From Thoreauomyces humboldtii (Eukaryota > Chytridiomycota > Chytridiomycetes > Spizellomycetales > Powellomycetaceae), in the NCBI GenBank assembly GCA_027596035.1, contig JADGJA010000478.1, positions 1 to 17,319 of the forward strand: 17,319 nt of DNA, read 5' to 3'. Positions 1 to 8,789 of this stretch are shown piece after piece. The notes under the pieces were generated by a model that did no database searches, was not told the origin of the DNA, and saw nothing but the letters and a program-made list of their open reading frames with translations. How positions within the stretch are numbered: position 1 is the stretch's first letter; each line of letters begins with the position of its first letter. The translations under genes were made by a program, and so were the position numbers.

Positions 1-248
1 CCCCCCCCCCGAACGTCTAAACTAGAATCTCCTTCTTTTCTCCAAGCCTGACTTGTCGTCGACCGTCCAGTCGTTGACGGAGGGGGAAAGAGATGCCTCA
101 TGCCAAGGTAAACCGGTCAGGGCAGCGGGGACGAGCGCGATCAAGACCAAAAAGCATCTATTATGCGAATAAGGATATAAGGGTAGCTGTTTCCACGTCC
201 CTGTAAACAAAAACACCAGTCCCCGGGGATTGAAAGAACCCCCTTTTT

Positions 249-1320
249 TTACGCCAGAGCCAATAATGCCGTCGCCAATCCTCCCATCGCGACTCCGACG
301 ACCGCGGCGATGCCTCCTCCATCGCCTCTTCGTCTTCCGACCCCACCGCTGCTTCCCATCCCCGCCACGTTGGTCTCCTTCGGCAACCCTGGGATCCCGC
401 CCGGTGTGCCCGTGACGGTGGCGTTGAGGCTTCCGTCGTCGGGGACCAGGTCCGCGGCCTCCACGACGGGGACGCCGACGGCCGTGAGGTTGCCGGCGTC
501 CATGAAGCCGTACCCTTTGCAGTCTCCGTCCCGCTTCCCCCAGGTCATGTACAGACAGGCGTCCAGGGCGTAGCAGTCGTCGTAGCAATCCTCCAGGGTG
601 TCGGTGCTGACGATGAGATGGAGAGTGGCGGGAGGGGAAGGGGTGACGGTGGAGGTCGTGACATTGCTAGAGCCAGCGGCGGCGGTGGTATTGGCTGGCG
701 GCAGGTCGATGATGCCTGGCAGGGCGTGCAGTTTGGGATCCGTCGCAAAGGCGGTGAAATATGGAGACGTGGATTGCGTCTGTTCGAGAAAAGGGCGCAA
801 AACAGAGAGGTAAAGTCAGCGTGTTTGCGACGATCGCTGAGATGCGACACACTCGAGTCCTCTCGTACCGATGGAACCGTCATCCTTCGAAACGAGCAAC
901 CGTCGACCTGTGACCAAGACCACCACTGACACAGACTCGTCGCTTGGCTACACGCCGTGGCACTACGACGCGGAAATAGGGCGTGAGCACACCGTTCCGG
1001 AATTCTCCACGTACACACACGCCTTTTCACTCCGTCCTTTTCCGAACCCACCAATCGCAGGGTCCCGTGAACGTTCCGTTCGCCAAGGTTGAGTTCGTGG
1101 ACGGGACATCGACTTGCCAAGCGTAGAGGAACCCTGGTCCTCCGAGGGCATTGTTGCCCAGGCACGAGTCCGGTTGGGAGACGGAAGGAAGTGAGGTCGG
1201 AGAAGACAACGATGCCGAGAAGGTGGTGGTGGTGGTGGCGGCGGAAGAGTGTCTGGTTTGAGCGTTGACGGAGGACACAGTGAGCGCAAGGAGGAAGGGC
1301 GGGAGAATTGAGGTCGACAT
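249..1320 (-). CDS. Secreted, probably GPI-anchored protein with two PAN/apple-like cysteine modules (3 exons)
   Basis: The gene is unrecognised at family level. My model joins exons 1320-1052, 962-908 and 779-249, with introns of 89 and 128 nt, giving 284 residues. The start Met precedes a hydrophobic signal peptide ending near Ala20 (VNA before Gln21). A Thr/Ser-rich stretch follows. The middle exon reads C-x3-C-x6-C-x4-W (Cys90, 94, 101, Trp106), and exon 3 repeats nearly the same spacing, C-x3-C-x5-C-x4-W (Cys173, 177, 183, Trp188), then Cys195. This spacing recalls PAN/apple-like modules of secreted proteins, but I cannot assign a domain firmly. Several N-x-S/T sites suggest N-glycosylation. 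The C-terminus is Gly-rich and basic, then about 19 hydrophobic residues with nothing after them, as in a GPI signal. Phases match across both introns. Intron 2 has a GCTGAC branch site, a pyrimidine tract and a CAG acceptor, but a weak GTCGAC donor. The alternative is a single 268-nt intron (1047-780) that omits the middle exon. A cell-surface location is inferred. Confidence 0.6.
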
Positions 1321-2687
1321 TGGCCACGGTATGGATACGATCATAGCGGTAAAGGCGTTGTTCGTTCTGCGCAAGAAGACCGGAGGGAAGTTCCTACTGT
1401 ATACGGCCAAGGTGCTGGTGAGATGAAAGTGATGTTCGTCCCGTTCGTTCGTTGGAGTTGTTCGGCGAGATAATTGGAAAAAGGTGTGAGAGGGAGGTGT
1501 GTGGTACCCCCTAATGATGATGGGTGAGAGAGGGTTCGGCGTCCTACCGGGAAAACGCCTACAAAATCCAGTGTAGCGATATCATCCTCAGCGTCGGGTA
1601 TTATGTACACACGCGATTTTTGATGCCGACATCCCCCCAACCAAAGAGCGCTCATGACCTCTCGCTCGGGGACGTCGGGAGGGGCGGGCAGGGTGGTACA
1701 GTAGATACACATCGATACTAGCCGTGTCGGTCACATCCCGTTTCCCCATGTTTCTTGCTACATTCTCGGGATAGGTCCAAAATCCCGATGCGCTTTACCG
1801 TGAGCTGCAGGTCCCAGCGGACATGACACAGACTGCAGTCTCTGAAAGCCTTCTCGGATCCCAGAGACCTCGCATCGCGGAACTCAGTCTACCGCGCGAA
1901 ATGCGATAAAGCGACGGTGTTGGACAGCTTTGCACGACAGATCCCATGGAATCTTTGCAATCCCTTCAACGATCCTCGCATCGGGGAGCCCTCGCTCAGG
2001 ACAATGCTCAAAAAACTTCGTCCGTCTGCAAACAGCCTTCGTGCTTGTGCACCTTGCATTGCCCACATCGGCAAGGCGTCGTCGGGACCATCGTCATCCT
2101 GGGAACTGATGACACGCATCAGCGCCATTGCCCAGGAGAGTATCTTTTCTCAGAGCTCCCGTTACACGTGCAGGCAGTTCCCCCCCGCGTGCTCTCTTGA
2201 AGATGGTCGCTTGCGAGCACGATTGTGGCATCAACGTTGCCAGGGGAAAAGAAGATGGCTTCCACTATGTGAGCTAAGAACCACATGGGCTCGCCAACCA
2301 GGTCGTGTGTGTATCGGACGCCGTCTAGGAACGATATATCGTGGCTTCGCTGAGAGCGAGACGAAGTTTCCAGAGAAGCCATGGAGGACTGCGCACTCCA
2401 TTTCGTCGTTTCACCCCGACGGCGCCACCCAATTCGACTGCGCAGAGATGCGCATGAAACGTCGTCCGTACTTCCCAGTTGCCTTGCATTCCGATCCATT
2501 CCATTTACACCGATTGACACAGTCACTTGGAGCAGCGCTTCAGACGTGGGACAGCGACCTTTGGCCATAGACGCATGGTTATTTTCCCGTTGCTCGTTCG
2601 TTGCTCATCTCATCAGCTCCTACGGTCCCGGCTTTCTCTCCGTGACCTCCACGCCCAACTTCAGGACCCTCCGTTCAAGCTTCGCAA
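1321..2687. other. Divergent intergenic region, no assignable gene
   Basis: This 1.37-kb stretch separates the start of the surface-protein gene on the minus strand from the start of the repeat-protein gene on the plus strand, so it should hold both promoters. I see no clear TATA box, tRNA or repeat. It contains a plus-strand frame open for 217 codons (1917-2570, opening with GTG, first ATG near 2004). It also contains two partly overlapping minus-strand frames (2568-2119 and about 2150-1889) that together read like a protein broken by one frame change. None matches a family I know. Confidence 0.5.
1889..2568 (-). pseudogene. Possible degenerate coding segment, frame changes near 2120-2150
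   Basis: Reading leftward on the minus strand, one frame is open from an ATG at 2568 to a TGA at 2119. Its second half has a protein-like mix of hydrophobic and charged residues (for example EPMWFLAHIVEAIFF). A second frame opens just after a TGA near 2150 and continues in similar style (ILSWAMALMRVISS, then LPMWAMQGAQARRLF) to a TAG at 1889. Joining them needs a frame change between about 2150 and 2119; no good intron fits that gap. It may be a decayed gene, a sequencing indel in a real gene, or chance open frames in moderately GC-rich DNA. I cannot name a family, and the plus strand is also open here. Confidence 0.2.
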
Positions 2688-5600
2688 ATGGTAGCCCAGG
2701 TGGACACGCGACTCAATGCCCTCAGCATTCCGTCCGTCTCGTGGCGTCGGGACCACAACCATCATCCGTCCGACCGTTCCATCGCTCCCGACAAGGATCC
2801 CCGTCAACGTCTCAGCCTTCTGATCAACTCGTACCTCTCCGCCTCCCCGACCACAGACATCCATCCATGGAGTCCAGTGTCTCCTGCACCGTGCTCTGGG
2901 AGCCCCGCCGACGCGCTCGTCATGCCCACTCCGACTTGTCCCACCTCAGCACTGGCCTTCGTTCCTGTCTCGCCGAAGTCTCCGGATTCTTTGCACTGCG
3001 AGCAGAAGGTAAGGGATCACCCGTGGAGACATCTCGGAAGGGAAGACTCACCCTCTTTCCCGTCCGCAAAGACCATCGACGTGCACCTTGCCCTGTCATA
3101 TCTGTACGAGAAAGAGTTTCGAAGGACGGTGGAGCTTGCTGCCGCTGCTCTCGTCTTCCGTCCCACCACGCACGAAGAGATCGGTCCGGTCCCGCCGACG
3201 ACGCACGCGCAGGCTTTTGTGGACGAGCATCTGGCTCCATCTTATCGGCACCAGGAGGCCTGTGAGAGACAGCTTGTCGTGCAGGACGCTCAGACGGATG
3301 TCGACGAGCACCTCGAGCTGTCGTATGTACACCAAGAGGCTTTCCAAAGGCAGCTTCTTGCCCGGGACGCTCAGACGGATGTCGACGAGCACCTCAAGCT
3401 GTCGTATGTACTCCAAGGAGCTTTCCAAAGGCAGCTTCTTGCCCCGGACGCTCAGACGGATGTCGACGAGCACCTCAAGCTGTCGTATGTGCATCAAGAG
3501 GCTTTCGAGCGGCAATGCGCTGCGCAGGACGCTCAGACGGATGTCGATGAGCATCTTGAGCTTTCTTATCGGCATCAAGAGGCTTTCGAGCGGCGGCTTG
3601 CTGTGCAGGATGCTCAGACGGACGTAGACGAGCACCTTGAGCTATCTTATCGGCATCAAGAGGCTTTCGAGTGGCAGCTTCTTGCCCAGGATGCTCAGAT
3701 GGACGTAGACGAGCATCTCAGGCTATCTTACGTGATTCAAGCGGCTTTCGAAAGGCAGCTGGCTGTGCAGGACGCTCAAATGCATGTGAACGAGCATCTT
3801 GCTCTTTCTTGTGTCTGCCAGGAGGCTTTTGAGAGAGAGCTTGCTCACCAACATGCTCAAACGGATGCGGACGAGCACCTCGCAATGTCGTACGTGCATC
3901 AAGCGGCCTTCGAAAAACAGCTTGCTGCACAGGATTCTCAGAAAGATGTTGACGCACACCTCGCCTTGTCATACTCACAGCAAGTGGCTTTCGAGGAGCA
4001 ACTCACGTTCGCGGCGGAATCTCGAACTGTGGTGGACGAGCATTTCGCGCTCTGTCCCACGGCTTTCGGAATCTCGTCGCAGGCAGATGTGGATCATCAC
4101 CTCGCTCTGTCTTACATCCACCAAGCGGCTTTCGAGAAACGTGTGGCTTCGATCGGGGCTCAGGAAGATGTGGACCATCACCTCGCGCTCTCTCATATCC
4201 AACAAGATGCATTCGAGAGAGAACTGATCTCTGCGCCATTCCAAGCCGACGTGCTCCCCCCTGTTCTCAAGACCGTCCCTGAGCTCGACGCGGCATCCTC
4301 GGAAGCCCAAGGGACCATCGACGATCATCTCGCCCTTTCGTACACCTACCAACTGGCGTTTGAGAGTCAACGTAGCATCGACGACCATCTCCACCTCTCC
4401 TACATCCTCGAGTCCCGGTTTCTGTATGACGGAATCATCGCCGCAGCGTCTGCCTCCGTCCCGTCCTTCGAGGTCGTGGATGAGACGGAAGGGACGCAGT
4501 TGACGCAGGCGGTCGTGGACGAACATCTCGTCATGAGTTATCTCTACGAGGCGAGGTTCGTCATGGCGGGACAGGAGACCGAGAGGATTGGGAGGAGACG
4601 GAAATCGAAGAAGAAGGAGATGAGAAAAAGGAGCGTCGTGGTGGTGAAGGTGCCAGACGAAGAGGAGACGGTTCGGGCTCATCTACTGCAAAGCTATGTC
4701 CTAGAGACCGCGTTCCTGAGGGATGGGATGGAGAGGGATGAGAAAGCGAGGTTGGAGGAGGAAAGAAGGAGGATGGCGCAGGCGGTCCTGGATGAGCATC
4801 TCATCATGAGTTACGAGTTCGAGGCCGAGTTCCTGAGGCGCGAAAGGAGGATCGAAGAGCGTGAGGAGGAGGAGGAGCGTGAGAAAGATCTTGTGATGAC
4901 TTCCAATGCCTCCGAGTCGATCACTTCCGCGGTGGACGCCGACCCTGTACTGAAGGACATCGCGCACTACGTCGACGCCTGGACCGTTGAGCTTCGTCAT
5001 CTCACCAAGCTCGCATGTGACCTGCGCTCGGGACGGAATGACAGTGTCGCATCTTTCCTCGCTACTCAAGCCTCGGATGAGACGGTCCGTACCATACGAT
5101 CTCGATTAGTGGATCGATGGAGCGACACTGGATCCATTGACCCGACGTGGATCGAGGAACTCATCGATATCATGGGCATGGAGATCCGGCAGCTTCAACC
5201 TATCGGCGGGGCAGAAGTCGACGAGCCAAGTCAGCCGACAGTAGATCGAGGTGTGCAAACTTCCCACTCTTCGCAAGATTCGCAATACCCCGCATTTTCC
5301 GAACCCGGCCCGGAAGCACAGTCGACAGACGCGTCGAACCTCTCTTCGCTCACACCACTTCTCGCTTCTACCCTGGCTCTTCTCAATCTTCCATCCGCGA
5401 CCACGACTGATGTGCAAAAGTTCACCCCCAGCGACGACTTTTTTTTGACCAACTTGCCAACTCTTCTTGCTCACATCCCATCTCTCCTCGCCACTCATCG
5501 GGACCGTCTCGCCGCTAGGGACGCGTACCTGGCGGATACCTTCGCCGCGTCCGCCGCGGCTGTGCAGGACCTCCAGGCCAGGAATGAGGATCTGGAGGCT

Positions 5601-5708
5601 GTCGTCAGGGAGTTGGAGGAGGATCTGGTTTGCGAACGGAGGGGAAGGAGGTGTGTGGAGAGGGAGCTGGTCAGGTTGGAGGGACAGAGGAGGGTGAGCG
5701 TCCGTTAG
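2688..5708 (+). CDS. Large 27-residue tandem-repeat protein with C-terminal coiled coil
   Basis: This open frame encodes 1006 residues of no family I recognise. The N-terminal ~125 residues are Ser/Pro-rich and probably disordered. From about residue 175 a repeat of exactly 27 residues starts, with consensus [VI]D[ED]HLxLSYxxQxAFE, then a variable tail and often DAQT. About ten units are in exact 81-bp register (V codons at 3219, 3300, 3381, on to 3948). Three looser units follow (4032, 4089, 4170), then five diverged, widely spaced units at about residues 544, 564, 610, 662 and 701. A still weaker one lies near residue 130. Charged, Lys/Glu-rich helical linkers separate the last units. The C-terminal third has Leu-rich segments and ends in a probable coiled coil (about residues 955-1003). 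I see no signal peptide or membrane segment, so it is probably intracellular. The ATG at 2688 is the first in frame, with G at +4. A possible in-frame 63-nt intron lies at 3009-3071; if spliced, the protein has 985 residues. A scaffold or cytoskeletal role is only a guess. Confidence 0.8.
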   Translation: MVAQVDTRLNALSIPSVSWRRDHNHHPSDRSIAPDKDPRQRLSLLINSYLSASPTTDIHPWSPVSPAPCSGSPADALVMPTPTCPTSALAFVPVSPKSPDSLHCEQKVRDHPWRHLGREDSPSFPSAKTIDVHLALSYLYEKEFRRTVELAAAALVFRPTTHEEIGPVPPTTHAQAFVDEHLAPSYRHQEACERQLVVQDAQTDVDEHLELSYVHQEAFQRQLLARDAQTDVDEHLKLSYVLQGAFQRQLLAPDAQTDVDEHLKLSYVHQEAFERQCAAQDAQTDVDEHLELSYRHQEAFERRLAVQDAQTDVDEHLELSYRHQEAFEWQLLAQDAQMDVDEHLRLSYVIQAAFERQLAVQDAQMHVNEHLALSCVCQEAFERELAHQHAQTDADEHLAMSYVHQAAFEKQLAAQDSQKDVDAHLALSYSQQVAFEEQLTFAAESRTVVDEHFALCPTAFGISSQADVDHHLALSYIHQAAFEKRVASIGAQEDVDHHLALSHIQQDAFERELISAPFQADVLPPVLKTVPELDAASSEAQGTIDDHLALSYTYQLAFESQRSIDDHLHLSYILESRFLYDGIIAAASASVPSFEVVDETEGTQLTQAVVDEHLVMSYLYEARFVMAGQETERIGRRRKSKKKEMRKRSVVVVKVPDEEETVRAHLLQSYVLETAFLRDGMERDEKARLEEERRRMAQAVLDEHLIMSYEFEAEFLRRERRIEEREEEEEREKDLVMTSNASESITSAVDADPVLKDIAHYVDAWTVELRHLTKLACDLRSGRNDSVASFLATQASDETVRTIRSRLVDRWSDTGSIDPTWIEELIDIMGMEIRQLQPIGGAEVDEPSQPTVDRGVQTSHSSQDSQYPAFSEPGPEAQSTDASNLSSLTPLLASTLALLNLPSATTTDVQKFTPSDDFFLTNLPTLLAHIPSLLATHRDRLAARDAYLADTFAASAAAVQDLQARNEDLEAVVRELEEDLVCERRGRRCVERELVRLEGQRRVSVR
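3009..3071 (+). other. Candidate 63-nt in-frame intron
   Basis: A GTAAGG donor directly follows an AAG codon at 3008. A pyrimidine-rich run (CCCTCTTTCCCGTCC) precedes a CAAAG acceptor at 3071, and a CTCAC branch-like motif sits about 25 nt upstream of it. The length is 21 codons with no stop, so spliced and unspliced mRNAs both encode full proteins. Removing it would place the first degenerate repeat motif (IDVHLALSY) directly after the disordered N-terminus. Confidence 0.5.
3216..4245 (+). repeat. 81-bp coding tandem repeat, about 13 units
   Basis: Units recur every 81 bp from about 3219 to 3948, then at intervals of 84, 57 and 81 bp to about 4245. Units between about 3290 and 3700 are nearly identical at DNA level (shared strings such as GCTCAGACGGATGTCGACG), which suggests recent duplication or gene conversion. 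Outer units have diverged. The period is a whole number of codons, so gain or loss of units keeps the frame. Confidence 0.9.
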
Positions 5709-5786
5709 GCGAATTCTTCTAGCATCTGATATAGCAAAAAGACGCCCGTGTTGTATATAGCTCTTGTACATCATCATCGATCGAAG

Positions 5787-5792
5787 AATAAA
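5787..5792 (+). terminator. Polyadenylation signal AATAAA of the repeat-protein gene
   Basis: A canonical AATAAA lies 79 nt after the TAG stop, inside an A-rich run. It sits in the 120-bp gap between two convergent genes, so the two 3' UTRs probably overlap or abut. Confidence 0.6.
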
Positions 5793-5828
5793 AAAAAGGG
5801 ATGACATAGCGGTTCTCCTCATCTGCAC

Positions 5829-7428
5829 TCAACCCATGCTGAGGGATCGTGTGATGACGGACGCCATCGACGCTCGAGCTGGCGTCGTCGTTGGAGAGGA
5901 AGCACACGGAGCAGCAGAGTCGGTCGACCATCGAGGACACGACTTCCAATCCTCTTCGCCCTCCTTGACCTGAACCGCCAAGGAAGCGTCCGCCTTCCCG
6001 GTCCCGCTCCAAAGGTCCGCCACGGTCGTGTCACCCGACGACACCAGCGCCGTGGAAGCCCGAGGCGGATCCGCCGCCGACGCCAAGTCCGGCGGTAGGA
6101 TATCATCCTCGTGAAGTTCGTCCATCTGCGCGAACCGTGCGCTTCGACGATCCTCCTCCTCCCCATCCTCGTGCACATCCACACCCCCGTCGTCCCCTCC
6201 CGCGAGATCGCACAGACTCTCCATGCTGACGCTCGCGTCCAGGTTCGCGACCTGTCTGCACAGGGGACACAGGAACATGGCGTCCCTTGCCACCAGACTC
6301 CTGACGCATCGAAAGTGGTAGCAGTGGGAGCAGGGGGCTAGGAAGAGGGCCTGGTAGGGACCCACGGGACAGAGACAGATGACGCAGTCCGGGGCCGGGA
6401 CGGCGTGGGCCGCGGGGGTGGACGGAAGCGGGGTCGACGATCGCGCGTACGGGTTCGTGAGCGTCAGGAGCGTGCCGAGGACGGTGGAGAAGTAGTGGGC
6501 GAGGTTGGGACGACGGGTGTGCGAGGAGGTGGGCGGGGGATGGATCATCGTGATGGTCAGGATAGGGGCTTTGTATGAATCTTACGACGGGATCGACAAG
6601 GTGTGTGTGTGTGTGTAAGAGATCAGGAAGAAACGGATGATGTTGGAAGTTCCCTTACATACCCTTGATAGGCAGATCCCCGTTCGCAGTCCCATCCTTT
6701 CCCCTATCGCTGACGTAGTCAATGCCCAATTGTATCACGTCCCCGTTCCTGAGAGGGTACGGTCTGCTCTCCTTCCCGCTCGGACTCAACCTCAACCTGT
6801 TCAGGAAGGTACCGGACGAGCTCGCCGTGTCGCGGAGGTAGACCTGTCCGTCCCTCGTCCACAGTTCGGCGTGACGTCGGGACACCACCTTGCTGTCGAA
6901 GGGACAGTCGATTGGCGTGGTCGAGGCCGTGGTGGCCACGCCCGCCGCCGTAAGGGTCGGTGGTGGGATGGTGGTCTTGTCTGTCGTGGCGACGGGAGTG
7001 GACTTTAAAGCTCGAACGGCTCGACCGAGCCGGATGGGGACGCCTTCGTGGAGGTCGCGACGGTTGGGTTGCGCGTGGGTGGAGGGATGGGGAGTGAGTA
7101 CGATCTGGAGACTGGGTCGGGTCGTCGTCGCGTCCGGGGATGTGCATGAGGGAATGGGCGATGTCGCCGGAGACGAGACCGGGATGCTGGGTGAGACACG
7201 GTTTTTGGGATTCCCGAGAACGGTGGTGGTGGTGGTGGTCGTTGTTGTTGCCGTGCATGAGGAAGCGCAAGGGCGTTGAGAGTTGTTTGCTGTCAGGGTG
7301 ACGAGCCGACCGAGCTTGTCTTGGGCATCCCGACCTTTCTGTTCCGTTCCGTTCTGGCTTGATCGGGGATTCTGGGTCAAGGTACGAGGATCGGACTTAT
7401 GTGGGATGAACGGGATGCCTGCAGACAT
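5829..7428 (-). CDS. dma1: FHA-RING E3 ubiquitin ligase, Dma1/CHFR-like (2 exons)
   Basis: Exon 1 is 7428-6663 and exon 2 is 6580-5829. The 82-nt intron has a GTATGT donor and a TAAG acceptor, and the joined codon is GAT, giving 505 residues. An FHA domain spans about residues 130-238, with RLGR, SKVVSRRHAELW, SSSGTFLN and NGDVIQLG; Arg136, Ser183, Arg184, His186 and Asn210 fit a phosphothreonine-binding surface. After the junction, DSYKAPILTI aligns in style with the short strand following the FHA domain in Dma proteins, which supports the splice. A RING finger covers residues 321-363: C-x2-C-x14-C-x-H-x2-H-x2-C-x12-C-x2-C. Dma1/Dma2 proteins and metazoan CHFR/RNF8 bind phosphoproteins through FHA and ubiquitinate targets in spindle-checkpoint and septation control; that role is known for the family and inferred here. 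The N-terminus (1-125) is low complexity with a Thr tract, and the acidic tail after the RING is longer than I expect for yeast Dma1. The gene is convergent with the repeat-protein gene. Confidence 0.9.
6601..6616. repeat. (GT)8 microsatellite in the Dma1-like gene intron
   Basis: Eight GT dinucleotides lie within the 82-nt intron of the FHA-RING gene. On the coding strand this is an AC run between donor and acceptor, so length changes would alter intron size but not the protein. Confidence 0.85.
7222..7250. repeat. Trinucleotide repeat coding for a Thr tract
   Basis: GGT repeats followed by GTT repeats on the plus strand read as ACC and AAC-type codons on the minus strand, within the Thr tract at about residues 61-69 of the FHA-RING protein. 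Expansion or contraction would stay in frame. Confidence 0.7.
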
Positions 7429-8339
7429 GGTCGAAAGATGAGCCCGAAGTTATTGCATGCGTGTATATGGGAAAGAGACAGCAGAGTCGAACGAGATCCT
7501 AGGCGCGTCAACAAGAAGCTCAGAAACGGCACACGGAACAAGCACACGGCAAGTACAGGCAGGGGTGCGCTGCGTGTGCTGCCGCTGTGTGTATTGCTGG
7601 AGACGACTCGCTGCAAGTTGAATTAGTTGATCTCACCTCTCCCAGGGGTCTGGCTGTGGCTGGCTTTGGAGGTTCAGACAGCCAAAAGGTCCGCTGTGCT
7701 TACCAAAGAGCAGGTTCGGAGCGCGTTTGCACCACCCCCACAATCAGAGCGAGTATAACCTACCGTACAGCTGCCCCCCACACAGATGTACACAGATATG
7801 GATGGATGATGGTGGAGGAGACCGGGGATTCATCCGGCTCGGAATCCTCCGGGAGGAAGACTATACCATCCATGTGTACAGCATTCATTTCCCAGCAAAA
7901 TACTGGCTTGGTGTTTGCCCTCCTCTCAGAACCCCTTGCAACTGGTACAACCTCCGCGCATCCCTTCGTCAGGAGAATAGTGATGGAGCTGGTACAATCT
8001 ATGGTCACGCAGGCTTTCCGCTGCCTTCTTCCTGCTGGTATGCCGTCCGATTGTTCCAGCGACTGAACCTCCGTTCCCGCCCTGTGACAGCCGTCAGATG
8101 TCAATCCATTGCACAAGAGACGATAAGCATCTGGACTCAACGGAGAAGTAAGCAATTGTCGTCTTTGTCCAGGAGTCGCGGTGGAACTGGGCGAGCGTGG
8201 GAAAATGGACAGCCGAACAGCATCCTGCATGCAGGATAATAAGGAACCTCGCAGTCCAGTTCACGCGCCGCGCTACATGTTGGCCACTATAAGCATTGTG
8301 CGTTGACACAGTTCTGTACAGGATGAGCATGAAACCGTC

Positions 8340-8360
8340 GTCCTCGTCGTCGTCGTCGTC
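8340..8360. repeat. (CGT)n microsatellite
   Basis: A short TCG/CGT trinucleotide run lies in the intergenic region upstream of glycogenin, outside any recognised gene. Confidence 0.7.
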
Positions 8361-8488
8361 CCATTTGACGGAAGGCCGTTTCCCACGGAATCGATGAGGC
8401 ATGGCCCCAGCCCGTGTGCAACCCACGCACGTCATACCAATTTGGCCGTGTGTGGGAAAATCATCGATTCCTTTTGTTCCCTTCCTGC

Positions 8489-8518
8489 TACACACACACA
8501 TACACACACACCACCACC
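8489..8518. repeat. (AC)n microsatellite followed by CCA repeats
   Basis: Two CA runs split by one T, then three CCA units, lie about 270 bp upstream of the glycogenin start codon in the presumed promoter. Confidence 0.8.
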
Positions 8519-8789
8519 ATCTGCGATCCCCTCGCTCTTCTCCATCAGGCACATCCCTCGTTTGGGTTCTACTATACACAGCAGTTGCGCTTCCGTTCGC
8601 ATCTCCCCTTCAGCTCGCATCGCTCTCCGTTCTAGAGGTATGTGTTGAAGTTCCTAGCCGATCTTGCTTCCCTCCTTGCTCTAGGATCTCTCCCATCCAC
8701 CTCGTTCCCTCCTGTTGACTCCCACGCTCGAAGGCTCATCTCCCCCAAACCCTTTCCACCATAGATACGTACAAGTCATCAGCCCAAGC

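Larger units (their letters stand above)
7429..8789. other. Divergent intergenic region between the FHA-RING and glycogenin genes
   Basis: This 1.36-kb stretch separates two gene starts and should hold both promoters and leaders. Between 7587 and 8239 three frames are open for 150-170 codons (two plus, one minus from an ATG at 8230 to 7760). They overlap one another, contain no motif I recognise, and at most one could be coding. No tRNA is visible. The part nearest glycogenin is pyrimidine-rich (about 8515-8760), as is common upstream of well-expressed fungal genes. Confidence 0.5.

Noticed and set aside
1..10. Run of ten C at the window start
   Set aside because: May be a sequence-edge artefact or simple homopolymer; nothing next to it suggests a telomere repeat.
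3088..3635. Long open frames on both strands across the 81-bp repeat array
   Set aside because: They are shadows: a repeat period divisible by three without stops keeps every frame open. Only the 1006-residue frame runs beyond the array with protein-like composition.
5829..6341. Other open frames overlapping the RING exon
   Set aside because: Arg-rich translations typical of out-of-frame reading of GC-rich coding DNA; the RING frame has all eight zinc ligands.
6601..6616. (GT)8 run as a regulatory Z-DNA element
   Set aside because: It lies inside a short intron and is too brief to support more than a microsatellite call.
7640..7740. Possible tRNA suggested by a GGTTCGGA string near 7713
   Set aside because: No matching acceptor stem, anticodon arm or D-arm can be drawn around it.
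8715..8789. 25-codon in-frame extension upstream of the glycogenin ATG
   Set aside because: It opens with TTG, not ATG; the ATG at 8790 has A at -3 and sits directly before the conserved N-terminus.
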